This document shows, one piece after another, positions 27,958-37,143 of a stretch of 64,000 nt of DNA. Positions within the stretch are counted from its first letter, which is position 1; every line of letters begins with the position of its first letter. The notes below the pieces were generated by a model. That model made no database searches. It was given only the letters and a program-made list of their open reading frames with translations, and was not told where the DNA came from. The DNA is from Kordia jejudonensis. GTDB taxonomy: Bacteria > Bacteroidota > Bacteroidia > Flavobacteriales > Flavobacteriaceae. The DNA lies in contig NZ_LBMG01000003.1 in the NCBI RefSeq assembly GCF_001005315.1, positions 145,756-209,755 on the forward strand, given 5' to 3'. Made by a program: the position numbers and the translations under genes.

Positions 27958-29134
27958 AAATATAGTAATTGCGACATGTGTATTTCCGCCAGAACCTGTG
28001 GTTTCGGCTACAATATCATTGGATTTAGCTAACTATTTAGCCAAAGACAATACGGTTACTGTAATAAGTCCAAAACCAACACGACCTGAAGGGTATAACT
28101 TTGAGGACAATCCAGTTGACAAAAACAGGCAATTCAAGCATGTGGTTGTAGACTCATACACAAGTCCAAAATCGAAAATATTACCACGCTTTTACGAAAG
28201 CTACAGTTTAGGAAAACACATTGTAAAATATATCAAGAAAAACAAAGAAAACATTGATGTTGTCTATATCAATTCGTGGCCGTTGGCTTCCCAATATCTA
28301 ATTGTAAAAGTCTGTAAAAAGCTGAACATAGAAACCGTAGTACATATTCAGGACATATATCCAGAAACGCTTATCAACAAGCTTCCTGCGCTAAAATCAC
28401 TCTTTTACAAACTATTATTGCCATTAGATATATACATCTTAAAAAATGCGAGAACAGTTGTAACCATTTCCTCAGGAATGAAAAAACACTTGGTAGCGAC
28501 AAGAAGGTTAGAAGAAAAAAACATTAAAATTGTGTACAATTGGCAAAACACTAAAAAAGCAGCTGCCGCAAGCATAGAAAATGAACTCTTTACATTTGTA
28601 TACCTTGGAAGTTTAAGTCCATCGGCACAAATAGAAAGTATTATAGAAGGTTTTGGAGCGCTCAACAGTTCCAAAGCTCAACTAATCATTGCAGGATCAG
28701 GTTCTGATGATGAAAAACTCAAAAAAATTGCAGAAAACTATCCTGAAGCAAACATTACTTTCACACTTGCACCATCTGATAAAGTAGCAGAAATACAAGC
28801 CAAAGCAGATGTTTTAGTACTATCATTACGAGAAGGAGTTGGTAAAATAGCACTTCCTTCAAAGCTAGTTTCGTACATGTTTTCAAAAAAACCTGTGCTG
28901 GCCATTGTGGAAAGTGACTGTGATATTGAAAAAATAATTTTAGATGCCGATTGTGGTTGGGTTGTACAACAAAACCAGCAAGAAGCGATCAAAAATAAAA
29001 TGGCTGAATTGATCACAACGGATCAGAAAATCTTACTAGAAAAAGGAGCACGATCAGAAATATATGCAGCCCAAAACTTGTCAAGGGAAGTTAATTTGGA
29101 AAAATTATCGAAGATTATAACGAATGAAGTATGA
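27947..29134 (+). CDS. GT4 glycosyltransferase (WbuB-like)
   Basis: About 395 residues if translation starts at GTG 27947; a TTG at 27938 would add three. The GT-B fold is shown by IATCVFPPEPVVSA at the acceptor side, IQDIYPETLI and FVYLGSLSPSAQIE. The donor-site segment LREGVGKIALPSKLVSYMFS fits the GT4 pattern with an acidic residue and SK. This arrangement is close to WbuB, which transfers L-FucNAc, and its overlap with the FucNAc-forming epimerase supports that inference. The next gene overlaps its end by four bases. Confidence 0.8.
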   Translation: MKAKNIVIATCVFPPEPVVSATISLDLANYLAKDNTVTVISPKPTRPEGYNFEDNPVDKNRQFKHVVVDSYTSPKSKILPRFYESYSLGKHIVKYIKKNKENIDVVYINSWPLASQYLIVKVCKKLNIETVVHIQDIYPETLINKLPALKSLFYKLLLPLDIYILKNARTVVTISSGMKKHLVATRRLEEKNIKIVYNWQNTKKAAAASIENELFTFVYLGSLSPSAQIESIIEGFGALNSSKAQLIIAGSGSDDEKLKKIAENYPEANITFTLAPSDKVAEIQAKADVLVLSLREGVGKIALPSKLVSYMFSKKPVLAIVESDCDIEKIILDADCGWVVQQNQQEAIKNKMAELITTDQKILLEKGARSEIYAAQNLSREVNLEKLSKIITNEV

Positions 29135-29730
29135 AAATCAGACAACTAGAAATCAGTGATGTCGACAAAGTAGTTGAAATACATCAAAATACATTCAGTG
29201 GTTTTTTCCTAACGGAATTAGGTACGCGATTTCTAAAGCTATATTACGCTTCCATGATAAAAAATAAAGCGTCAACAATAGCGGTTGGTATCTATGCTGA
29301 TGACGATAGCTTACTTGGGTTTTCAATAGGAAGTACACAATCAAAAGGATACTACAAAAGAATCTTAAAAAGCAATTTCTTTAAATTCTGTTTAATTGGA
29401 ATTTATCTAGTATTTACAAAACCGATGGCGATCATTAGGTTGATGAAAAATATGGATAAAGTAAAAAAAGAATCTGATGATGGTTTGTATTGTGAACTCT
29501 TATCCATAGGTATCAGCGCTGACCAAAAAGGAAAAGGCTACGGAAAAGTTTTGCTGGAAGCCTTTGAAAAAGAAGCCGAAAAAAGAAACTTAAAGAAAAT
29601 TACACTGACCACAGATTACGAAAATAACGATGGAGTAATAGCTTTTTATAAAAAAGCAGGCTATGAAGTTTTTTATGAGTTCACGACGTATCCTAATAGA
29701 AAAATGTATAAATTTATCAAAACAGTATAA
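29131..29730 (+). CDS. GNAT-family N-acetyltransferase
   Basis: The 199-residue protein has the acetyl-CoA loop SIGISADQKGKGYGKVLLEAFE (shown in part; Q/R-x-x-G-x-G/A type) and the FYKKAGYEV C-terminal GNAT element. A hydrophobic, basic insert (about residues 80-110) could hold it at the membrane. In the pgl-like context (a PglC-like gene and an aminotransferase follow) it may acetylate an amino sugar nucleotide, but GNAT specificity cannot be read from sequence. The next gene starts at its last base (TAATG). Confidence 0.8.
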   Translation: MKIRQLEISDVDKVVEIHQNTFSGFFLTELGTRFLKLYYASMIKNKASTIAVGIYADDDSLLGFSIGSTQSKGYYKRILKSNFFKFCLIGIYLVFTKPMAIIRLMKNMDKVKKESDDGLYCELLSIGISADQKGKGYGKVLLEAFEKEAEKRNLKKITLTTDYENNDGVIAFYKKAGYEVFYEFTTYPNRKMYKFIKTV

Positions 29731-30662
29731 TGAAAATATTTTGTGTTGGCTTCCATATGGAAGGTGTTGAAGCTTTTGATTTTTTAGCTAAAAATTACAA
29801 TGTTGTTGGACTAATGACACTTAATACGGATGCTGCAAGTAAACGAAGTGGCGTATTCAACTTTCAATCATTTTCTGAAGAAGCAAATATACCGTACTAT
29901 GAGGTAAAACATATCAATGATGAAAGCTCCGTAGACATCATAAAAAATCATGCACCTGATATTCTAATCGTTTTAGGTTGGAGTCAACTTTTAAACGAAG
30001 AAGTATTGTCTATTCCAACAATTGGAACCATTGGAGCACATGCTTCCTTACTGCCAAAAATGAGAGGTAGTGCACCTATAAATTGGGCAATCATCAAAGG
30101 AGAAGAAAAAACAGGAAACACACTAATGTGGCTCAATATTGGTGTGGATACAGGAAAAATAATTGATCAATACGAATTCGAAATCAACATATACGATTCC
30201 TGCAATACCTTATATGAAAATGTTGCCAAATCAAACAAAATAATGTTAGAAAGATCCTTGCCATTAATAGAAAAAAATGGTCAAATTGGAACGGTTCAAG
30301 AAGAAGGCGACGAAGACATACTTCCAAGAAGAAGACCAAAAGACGGACTGATTGATTTCAACAAAAATACAATAGAAGTATATAACTTTGTGCGTGCGTT
30401 AACGCGTCCGTATCCAGGAGCATTTTTTCAATACAATGATCAAAAAGTAATCATTTGGAAAGCTTCGTATTCAAAACAATATAAAGCTTCCGCAGAATCA
30501 GGAGTTGTGGTAGATTACATATACAGTTTTGATGATACTGATTGTGCTGTCCTGATATCAACAAAAGATGGAGCAATAATCATCAATGAAATTGAAACAG
30601 AAACTAAAATTATCAAAGGGAAAGACCTACATAATTTCTTTAAATTAAATGATAAAATATGA
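29730..30662 (+). CDS. Formyltransferase family protein (sugar N-formyltransferase candidate)
   Basis: This 310-residue protein has a Fmt/ArnA-like formyltransferase domain with ASLLPKMRGSAPINWAI, TLMWLNIGVDTGKII and a C-terminal OB-like part (ALTRPYPGAFF). Family members use 10-formyl-THF. In E. coli ArnA the catalytic trio is Asn102, His104, Asp140. Here the same positions read Gly102, His104 and Asp140, so the Asn is missing. It lies between a GNAT and a PIG-L deacetylase gene and overlaps both, which suggests N-formylation of an amino sugar rather than initiator tRNA. Activity with Gly at 102 is uncertain. Confidence 0.75.
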   Translation: MKIFCVGFHMEGVEAFDFLAKNYNVVGLMTLNTDAASKRSGVFNFQSFSEEANIPYYEVKHINDESSVDIIKNHAPDILIVLGWSQLLNEEVLSIPTIGTIGAHASLLPKMRGSAPINWAIIKGEEKTGNTLMWLNIGVDTGKIIDQYEFEINIYDSCNTLYENVAKSNKIMLERSLPLIEKNGQIGTVQEEGDEDILPRRRPKDGLIDFNKNTIEVYNFVRALTRPYPGAFFQYNDQKVIIWKASYSKQYKASAESGVVVDYIYSFDDTDCAVLISTKDGAIIINEIETETKIIKGKDLHNFFKLNDKI

Positions 30663-31330
30663 GTAAAAAAGTTTTAGTAATAGCCGCGCATCCAGATGAT
30701 GAATTGCTAGGTTGTGGAGGCGCCGTAGCGTTGCATACTAAAAATGGAGATGAAGTTACTTCTATAATTGTTTGTGAAGGCGATTCGTTACGATATGACG
30801 ACATAAGTTCTCAGCATCAAAGTCAAATATTTCAAGCAGCTGAAGTATTAGGTGTCAAAGATGTTCGTTCGTTAAAATTTCCAGATCAAAAACTAGAAAC
30901 GGTAATACTAACAGATTTAATTCAGCCAATACTAGACATTATCAGAGAAGTAAAACCTCAAATAGTATACTGTCAATATGGAGGCGATGTCAATAGAGAT
31001 CATAAAATTCTATTTGAAGCCATATTAGTAGCTACCAGACCAACAGAAGAATTCATAGAAACAGTATATGCTTTTGATACGGTTTCCTCAACAGAATGGG
31101 GATATCCTAGAAACTTTGTTCCAGATACTTGGATAGACATAACGTCAACATTAGAAACAAAGCTAGAAGCAATGTCTAAGTACGAAACAGAACTTAGAGA
31201 CTATCCACATCCGAGATCGTTAAAAGCGTTGGAATACAAAGCGTATGCAGCAGGAAATGAATGCTTAATGGAAGCTGCAGAATGTTTTATGACGATACGA
31301 AAAACAATACGAAATGGAAAGCCTTATTAA
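30659..31330 (+). CDS. PIG-L family deacetylase
   Basis: The 223 residues start with VIAAHPDDELLGCGG, the metal-binding AHPDDE motif. The second conserved part DVNRDHKILFEA provides the distal His. These enzymes remove N-acetyl groups from GlcNAc-type substrates using zinc. The gene overlaps the formyltransferase by four bases (ATGA) and the PglC-like transferase by 17. The sequence supports a deacetylate-then-formylate step on one sugar of the glycan, as an inference from gene order. Confidence 0.85.
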   Translation: MSKKVLVIAAHPDDELLGCGGAVALHTKNGDEVTSIIVCEGDSLRYDDISSQHQSQIFQAAEVLGVKDVRSLKFPDQKLETVILTDLIQPILDIIREVKPQIVYCQYGGDVNRDHKILFEAILVATRPTEEFIETVYAFDTVSSTEWGYPRNFVPDTWIDITSTLETKLEAMSKYETELRDYPHPRSLKALEYKAYAAGNECLMEAAECFMTIRKTIRNGKPY

Positions 31331-31961
31331 CAGATTTGTTGCACTCATTGCCATATTGATATTAAGTCCAATCCTTATTTTTGTAGCCATAGGAATCTTA
31401 ATCTCCGATTTTGGTCCTATCATATACACAGCAAAAAGAGCTGGAAAAGACGGAAAAGTCTTGGGCGTATACAAATTCAGATCAATGAGGATTTCCAACA
31501 AAAAAGAATCAAAAATTACCAGTAAAAATGATTCTAGAATATTTGGTTTTGGAAAATTTATCAGACTCGTAAAAGTTGACGAATTACCGCAACTCTTCAA
31601 TATTCTAAAAGGAGAAATGAACATCATAGGACCACGACCAGAAGATCTCTCCATTGTAGAAGATCACTATGACGATATCATGATGGAAAGTTTAACGGTA
31701 AATCCTGGTTTGGCAAGTCCAGGGAGTTTATACAATTATACACACATAGAAGATAGCTTAGATGAAGGCAATGCCGAAGAAACGTATATCAAAGAAATAC
31801 TACCCTTAAAAGTAAAAATTGATGTCGTATATGTTAGAAATAAGTCTTTATTTTACGATTTCAGCATTATTATAAAAACAGTTATTATTATAGTTCAGAG
31901 ATCATTTGGGAAAAAAGACTTTCCTTTGCCAAAAGAATATCATCTAGCTCAAAAACTTTAA
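31314..31961 (+). CDS. Monotopic phosphoglycosyl transferase (PglC-like)
   Basis: This 215-residue bacterial sugar transferase has one N-terminal hydrophobic re-entrant helix (residues 7-28), then KRAGKDGKVLGVYKFRSMR, DELPQLFNILKGEMN and the IGPRPED motif. It transfers a sugar phosphate from a UDP-sugar to undecaprenyl phosphate, the initiating step. Its small size matches PglC, which uses UDP-diNAc-bacillosamine. A DegT aminotransferase follows after six bases, as in pgl-type loci. Two further initiating transferases occur at 33256 and 39467. Confidence 0.9.
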   Translation: MESLINRFVALIAILILSPILIFVAIGILISDFGPIIYTAKRAGKDGKVLGVYKFRSMRISNKKESKITSKNDSRIFGFGKFIRLVKVDELPQLFNILKGEMNIIGPRPEDLSIVEDHYDDIMMESLTVNPGLASPGSLYNYTHIEDSLDEGNAEETYIKEILPLKVKIDVVYVRNKSLFYDFSIIIKTVIIIVQRSFGKKDFPLPKEYHLAQKL

Positions 31962-31967
31962 TTTAAT

Positions 31968-33131
31968 ATGGAAACAATAAAAAAAATCCCTTTTGCTAAA
32001 ATTCATATCAGCAACAAAGAAAGAGAATTAGTAAAAGAAGTTTTAGACAGTGGTTGGTTGACAACAGCTGGAAAAACATTAGAGTTTGAAAAAAGATTCG
32101 CAGCATATGTTGATGCTCCGTATGCCTGTGCAGTGAATTCCTGTACTGCAGCATTACATTTAGGTCTTGAAGCCTTAGGTGTAAAAGCAGATGATGAAGT
32201 ATTTGTCCCATCAATGACATTTACAGCTTCAGCAGAAGTTATAAGATACTTAGGTGCGCATCCTGTTCTTGTAGATACAGAATACAGAACCAACTTAATA
32301 ACTCCTGAAATTTTAACAGCAGCTATTGAAAAACATCCAAATGTAAAAGTGTTAGTAATTGTTCATTTCTCTGGACAAGCATCAGACATGCCAAAAATAA
32401 AAAGCATCTGTGACCAACATGGCATCAAAATAATGGAAGATGCTGCACATGCATTTCCAACAAAATGTGATGGAAAATATATTGGTGGTTTTGGAGATAT
32501 TACTTGCTTTAGTTTCTATGCCAATAAAACAATCACAACAGGAGAAGGCGGAATGTTAGTAACGTCCAATGAAGAAATATACAAAAGAGTAAAAGTAATG
32601 CGTTTGCACGGAATCAACAGAGATGTTTGGGACCGATTTAACTCCGACAAACCTTCTTGGGAATACGATGTTGTAGAAGCTGGATACAAATACAACATGC
32701 CCGATTTAAGCGCGGCAGTTGGTTTAGGACAACTCGATCAAGCAGCGCAATTTAGAGACGAAAGACAAAAAGCAGTAGAATGGTATTATGAAGAACTCAA
32801 AGATATGCCAATGCTCGATTTACCAATTTGTCACGGCAAACTCGAAGATCATTCATGGCATTTATTCATCATAGTGCTAAACGAATCTGCAAAAATCTCA
32901 AGAAATCTACTCATAGAAAAGTTAGCTGAATTTGGAATTGGAACCTCAGTTCATTACAAGCCATTACATCAAATGACATACTATAAAGAAAAATATAAAC
33001 TCAACACAGAAGATTATCCTTCAGCCGAAAAAACATGGCAAGGAAATGTCTCTCTGCCTTTATATCCGTTCATGAGTCATGAAGATGTAAAATATGTATG
33101 CGATAAAATAAAACTACTACTAGCACAATAG
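31968..33131 (+). CDS. DegT/DnrJ/EryC1/StrS sugar aminotransferase
   Basis: This 387-residue PLP enzyme has VNSCTAALHLGLEALGV near residue 55, EDAAHAFP, the PLP-lysine in SFYANKTITTGEGGM and the family's HYKPLHQM segment. It is likely a 4-aminotransferase on a UDP-4-keto-6-deoxyhexosamine (PglE-like) or a perosamine-type enzyme. The PglF-like dehydratase at 35024 could supply its substrate. The stop codon lies within the stem of a strong terminator, so the transcript probably ends here. Confidence 0.88.
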   Translation: METIKKIPFAKIHISNKERELVKEVLDSGWLTTAGKTLEFEKRFAAYVDAPYACAVNSCTAALHLGLEALGVKADDEVFVPSMTFTASAEVIRYLGAHPVLVDTEYRTNLITPEILTAAIEKHPNVKVLVIVHFSGQASDMPKIKSICDQHGIKIMEDAAHAFPTKCDGKYIGGFGDITCFSFYANKTITTGEGGMLVTSNEEIYKRVKVMRLHGINRDVWDRFNSDKPSWEYDVVEAGYKYNMPDLSAAVGLGQLDQAAQFRDERQKAVEWYYEELKDMPMLDLPICHGKLEDHSWHLFIIVLNESAKISRNLLIEKLAEFGIGTSVHYKPLHQMTYYKEKYKLNTEDYPSAEKTWQGNVSLPLYPFMSHEDVKYVCDKIKLLLAQ

Positions 33132-33149
33132 GCTGGTAGTAGTTTTTTT
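33111..33149 (+). terminator. Intrinsic terminator after the first aminotransferase gene
   Basis: AAACTACTAC (33111-33120) and GTAGTAGTTT (33136-33145) form a perfect 10-bp stem followed by seven T. The left arm is inside the coding sequence, and the stop codon TAG (33129-33131) is in the loop. Confidence 0.8.
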
Positions 33150-33150
33150 G

Positions 33151-33185
33151 ATGAGTTGCAGTAGTATAATCAGAGTACAACTCAT
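33151..33185. promoter_or_regulatory. Second inverted repeat after the terminator
   Basis: ATGAGTTG (33151-33158) and CAACTCAT (33178-33185) are perfect 8-bp inverted arms, 19 bases apart, directly after the terminator T-run. It could be a processing hairpin or an operator for the gene at 33256. No obvious promoter box is visible. Confidence 0.3.
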
Positions 33186-33255
33186 GCCAAATACAATATT
33201 TCATGCCATGAGGTTTGCCCGAAAATCATTTCCTGTGACTATAAAATAAAACACC

Positions 33256-33834
33256 TTGACGAAAACCGAAAAAAATATAAAACGTGTCTTTGATGTTTTT
33301 TTCGCATGCGTCGGATTAGTACTCATAGGTTGGTTTATACTATTGATGATCCTAATTTCAAAAATTGTTATTGGCGGAAATGGAATATTCAAGCAAAAAC
33401 GAGTTGGTCAGCACGCTAAACTATTTACGATCTATAAAATAGAAACCATTCATCCTGAAGAAGCAAAAAAAGAAACGCCTCATATCTCAAGATTAGGTAC
33501 ATATATAAGAAAATACAAAATAGATGAATTTCCTCAACTGTGGAATGTATTACAAGGAACGATGAGTTTTGTAGGACCGCGACCAGATATTGTTGGTTTT
33601 GCAGACCAATTAGAAGGAGAAGCCAAAATAATACTCACGGTAAAACCAGGAATCACAGGACCAGCAACAGTACACTTCCGAAATGAAGAAGCAATACTAA
33701 AAGCGCAAGAAAATCCAGAAATCTATAACAAAGAAGTCATCTGGCCACAAAAAGTAGCACGCAACATACGCTACGTAAAAGAATATCGTTTCATGAAAGA
33801 CATTCACTATATATTTAAAACATTTTTTTCATAA
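33256..33834 (+). CDS. Second small phosphoglycosyl transferase
   Basis: The 192-residue sugar transferase has an N-terminal helix (about residues 10-32), IFKQKRVGQHAKLFTIYKIET, DEFPQLWNVLQGTMSFVGPRPD and a conserved C-terminal YVKEYRFMKD. The start appears to be TTG 33256 because no ATG precedes the membrane helix. The FRSM segment of this family is changed to YKIET. It would start synthesis of a lipid-linked glycan. It is followed after two bases by another DegT aminotransferase, repeating the arrangement at 31314-33131. Confidence 0.85.
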   Translation: MTKTEKNIKRVFDVFFACVGLVLIGWFILLMILISKIVIGGNGIFKQKRVGQHAKLFTIYKIETIHPEEAKKETPHISRLGTYIRKYKIDEFPQLWNVLQGTMSFVGPRPDIVGFADQLEGEAKIILTVKPGITGPATVHFRNEEAILKAQENPEIYNKEVIWPQKVARNIRYVKEYRFMKDIHYIFKTFFS

Positions 33835-33836
33835 AC

Positions 33837-34967
33837 ATGTCAAAAATCAAACTCTCTTCAGCACATTTAAGCGGTCATGAACTGCCGTACATTCAAGCAG
33901 CACTTGATGAGAATCAAGTATCTGTATATGGAGAAAATTTGACAGCCTTTGAAAACGAATTAGAACACTACCTAGCACAAGATGTAAAAGTTGCGTGTAC
34001 CATCTCGGGAACGGCAGCACTACACTTGGCACTTATGTTGGCAAATGTAACGCAAGGCGATGAAGTATTATGTCAAAATATGACCTATGCAGCTTCGGTA
34101 AATCCTGTGCTCTATCAAAAAGCAATGCCCATATTCATCGGAAGTGAACAAGAAACATGGAATATGTGTCCAAAAGCACTTGAAGAAGCCATAAAAGATA
34201 GTATTTCCGCAGGAAAAAAGCCAAAAGCCATCATCGTAGTACATTCATACGGAATGCCCGCCAAAATGGATGAAATTTTAGCACTAGCATCACAATACAA
34301 CATTATACTCATAGAAGATGCCGCAGAAGCATTAGGCGCCAGCTACAAAGGACAAAAATGTGGTACTTTTGGCGATTTTAGTATGCTGTCATTCAATGGA
34401 AACAAAATCATTACAACCGCTGGCGGCGGCGCTATTGTCTGTAAAAACGAAGCTGCAAAAAACAAAGCCATCTTTTTAGCTACACAAGCCAGAGACCAAG
34501 CACCGCACTATCAACACTCTGAAATAGGCTATAACTATCGCATGAGCAACATCAATGCAGCAATTGGTAGAGGACAAATGAAAGTCTTGAAAAAGCACAT
34601 TTCGCTTCGTAGAGAAAACAACCAATTTTACAAAGATGCATTTGCTAAAATAAAAGGAATAACGCTATTGCAAGAAGTTTCAAGTGGCTACATATCAAAT
34701 CATTGGCTAACGTGTATTCTTATTGATGAAGACGAAACAGGATGCAGTAGAGAAGATGTACGTCTACATTTACAACAACACAATATCGAATCTAGGCCAC
34801 TTTGGAAACCCTTACATTTGCAACCTATATTTGCTAAATATGCATATTATGGTACAAATTATTGTGAGAAATTATTCAAAACAGGATTATGTTTGCCGTC
34901 AGGCTCAAATTTGACAACACAAGAAAAACAAAGAATTGTAGAAGTAATAGCGAGTTTTCTAGCATAG
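33837..34967 (+). CDS. Second DegT/DnrJ/EryC1/StrS aminotransferase
   Basis: The 376 residues include TISGTAALHLALMLANV, IEDAAEALGASYKG and the PLP-lysine in SFNGNKIITTAGGG, followed by the GYNYRMSNINAAIGRGQ segment and HLQPIF near the C-terminus. This form resembles PglE/LegC-type 4-aminotransferases that act on UDP-4-keto-6-deoxy-GlcNAc. The neighbouring 4,6-dehydratase at 35024 supports that role. It differs clearly from the aminotransferase at 31968, so the two probably act on different sugars or steps. Confidence 0.87.
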   Translation: MSKIKLSSAHLSGHELPYIQAALDENQVSVYGENLTAFENELEHYLAQDVKVACTISGTAALHLALMLANVTQGDEVLCQNMTYAASVNPVLYQKAMPIFIGSEQETWNMCPKALEEAIKDSISAGKKPKAIIVVHSYGMPAKMDEILALASQYNIILIEDAAEALGASYKGQKCGTFGDFSMLSFNGNKIITTAGGGAIVCKNEAAKNKAIFLATQARDQAPHYQHSEIGYNYRMSNINAAIGRGQMKVLKKHISLRRENNQFYKDAFAKIKGITLLQEVSSGYISNHWLTCILIDEDETGCSREDVRLHLQQHNIESRPLWKPLHLQPIFAKYAYYGTNYCEKLFKTGLCLPSGSNLTTQEKQRIVEVIASFLA

Positions 34968-35023
34968 AAACAAATAAATTAAGTAATTTGTATGCTAAAA
35001 TATAAGAATCTGTTTTTGAGAAG

Positions 35024-37060
35024 ATGAAGGTATTTAATTTGATAAGAATAAGAGAAGCTTTAAAACAAGTTTTGAAATCAAGTAAAAAACGTATTGATTT
35101 TAAAAACATAGGCTATTTACCAAGATGGCTTATTCTATGTTTTGATATGTTTATATGCTGTGTAGCACTTTTGCTAACAAGTGCCATTGTAAACAATATC
35201 AACATTAGTGATTTAAATGCGCATGCATCAGAAACATTTTTAGGATTAGCGCCACGAGCTGGTTTAATCCTAATAACAAACCTACTATTCTTTATATTTT
35301 TTAGAACGTATGCAGGACTTATCCGTCACTCAACGTTTATTGATGCCATAAAATTTTTCCTAGCATCTTTAGCAACATTAATCACATTACTTGTTGTCAA
35401 CTATTCACATCTAATCATAAATGGCGATCCGTTATTTCTAACACCAAAGTTATTTATCTACTTTGTCATGTCGTTCTCGTTTTTACTACTCTTTAGGGTA
35501 ATGGTAAAACAAGTATTTGAAGCATATTTTGACTATGCCACCAAAGAAGAACGTATCAGCGTCATGATTTACGGAATTGATGCCAATGCCATTGCCATAT
35601 CAAATGCACTAAAAGTAGAACGACCTGTGCGTTACAAACTAGTTGGTTTCATTGACAAAAGAGGTAAAAACCAAAGTAAAGAAATCTTAGGATTACCCAT
35701 CATTCATTACAAGCGGAAACTGTCAGTAATCATGCGTGCGTATGGCGCTAATGCCATCATACTAGCCGATCAATCGATCACACAAGAAGAACGTATCAAA
35801 ATTGTAGATGAATGTTTAGAACACAACTTAAAAGTATTGCGTGCGCCGATCGTTTCGGACATGGAAGACAAAGAAAACGTTAACCTTGCGCAACAAATAC
35901 AAAACGTTCAAATTGAAGACTTACTCGAAAGAGAACCGATTGTATTAAACAATAAACTGATTGCAAAAGAACTTTACAACCGACGCATCTTAGTTACAGG
36001 TGGCGCAGGATCTATTGGTAGTGAAATTGCACGACAAGTTGCCAACTACAAACCTGAAAAACTAATCATTGTCGATCAGGCAGAAACGCCATTGTATCAA
36101 ATACAAATGGAAATCAAATCGAACTTTCCTGAACTCAATTTTGAAGCGGTCATTGCAGATGTTCGAGACAAAGACAAACTAGACAATATTTTTGGGCTCT
36201 ACAAACCACAAGTAGTATACCATGCGGCAGCATACAAACATGTTCCGTTGATGGAAGACAATCCTTCACAAGCCATTTTTACCAATGTGATGGGGACCAA
36301 AAATGTAGCCGACACTGCTTTAGAACACAAAGTTGACAAATTTGTGCTGGTATCTACAGACAAAGCGGTAAACCCAAGTAACGTAATGGGAGCTTCCAAA
36401 AGAATTGCCGAAATATACGTGCAAACACTGCAAGAAGCATTTAAAAAAGATACACGCTATACAACGAACTATGTTACCACTCGTTTTGGAAATGTATTAG
36501 GTTCCAATGGTTCTGTTGTTCCACTATTCAAAAAACAAATTGCCGAAGGCGGACCATTGACCATTACACATCCAGATATCATTCGATACTTTATGACGAT
36601 TCCAGAAGCGTGTCAATTGGTATTAGAAGCGGGCGCCATGGGACATGGAGGAGAAATTTACATCTTTGACATGGGAGAAGCTGTGAAAATTATCGACTTA
36701 GCGAAAAAAATTATCAAACTGGCAGGATTCATTCCAAACAAAGACATTGATATCAAAATCATTGGATTGCGTCCAGGAGAAAAATTATACGAAGAATTAC
36801 TCAATGATAAATCGACAACATTGCCAACATACAATGAAAAAATCATGATTGCGCGTGGCGAATTATACGATTTTGAAATCATCAAGGACAACATTGCGGA
36901 ACTCATTGATTCTGCATCACTTTTTAACAAAGTTGAGGTTGTAAAACGAATGAAAGCACTAGTTCCTGAATACAAGAGTATGAATTCTTCCTATGAAAAA
37001 TTAGACAAAAAAGTAAAAGATACCAAAGTCAAAAAATTGAAAGACAAAAAAGTATCGTAA
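35024..37060 (+). CDS. Membrane UDP-N-acetylhexosamine 4,6-dehydratase (PglF/WbpM/CapD type)
   Basis: This 678-residue protein has four N-terminal membrane helices (about residues 30-165), a first Rossmann-like domain (about 170-320, MIYGIDANAIAISNAL) and a catalytic SDR domain from about 325. The catalytic domain has VTGGAGSIGSEIARQ, AAYKHVPLMEDNP and STDKAVNPSNVMGASKR with Met in the usual Tyr position. The length is typical of the long form. It makes UDP-2-acetamido-2,6-dideoxy-4-hexulose for bacillosamine, QuiNAc or related sugars. The end is a lysine-rich tail (KDTKVKKLKDKKVS). It is flanked by the aminotransferase and ugd. Confidence 0.92.
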   Translation: MKVFNLIRIREALKQVLKSSKKRIDFKNIGYLPRWLILCFDMFICCVALLLTSAIVNNINISDLNAHASETFLGLAPRAGLILITNLLFFIFFRTYAGLIRHSTFIDAIKFFLASLATLITLLVVNYSHLIINGDPLFLTPKLFIYFVMSFSFLLLFRVMVKQVFEAYFDYATKEERISVMIYGIDANAIAISNALKVERPVRYKLVGFIDKRGKNQSKEILGLPIIHYKRKLSVIMRAYGANAIILADQSITQEERIKIVDECLEHNLKVLRAPIVSDMEDKENVNLAQQIQNVQIEDLLEREPIVLNNKLIAKELYNRRILVTGGAGSIGSEIARQVANYKPEKLIIVDQAETPLYQIQMEIKSNFPELNFEAVIADVRDKDKLDNIFGLYKPQVVYHAAAYKHVPLMEDNPSQAIFTNVMGTKNVADTALEHKVDKFVLVSTDKAVNPSNVMGASKRIAEIYVQTLQEAFKKDTRYTTNYVTTRFGNVLGSNGSVVPLFKKQIAEGGPLTITHPDIIRYFMTIPEACQLVLEAGAMGHGGEIYIFDMGEAVKIIDLAKKIIKLAGFIPNKDIDIKIIGLRPGEKLYEELLNDKSTTLPTYNEKIMIARGELYDFEIIKDNIAELIDSASLFNKVEVVKRMKALVPEYKSMNSSYEKLDKKVKDTKVKKLKDKKVS

Positions 37061-37143
37061 GACAACATAAAAAAATTAAAATAGTAGCTTGTCTCAAACA
37101 GCACTATAAAAAATTGCAACATAAAAGCACTAAAAATTAACAG

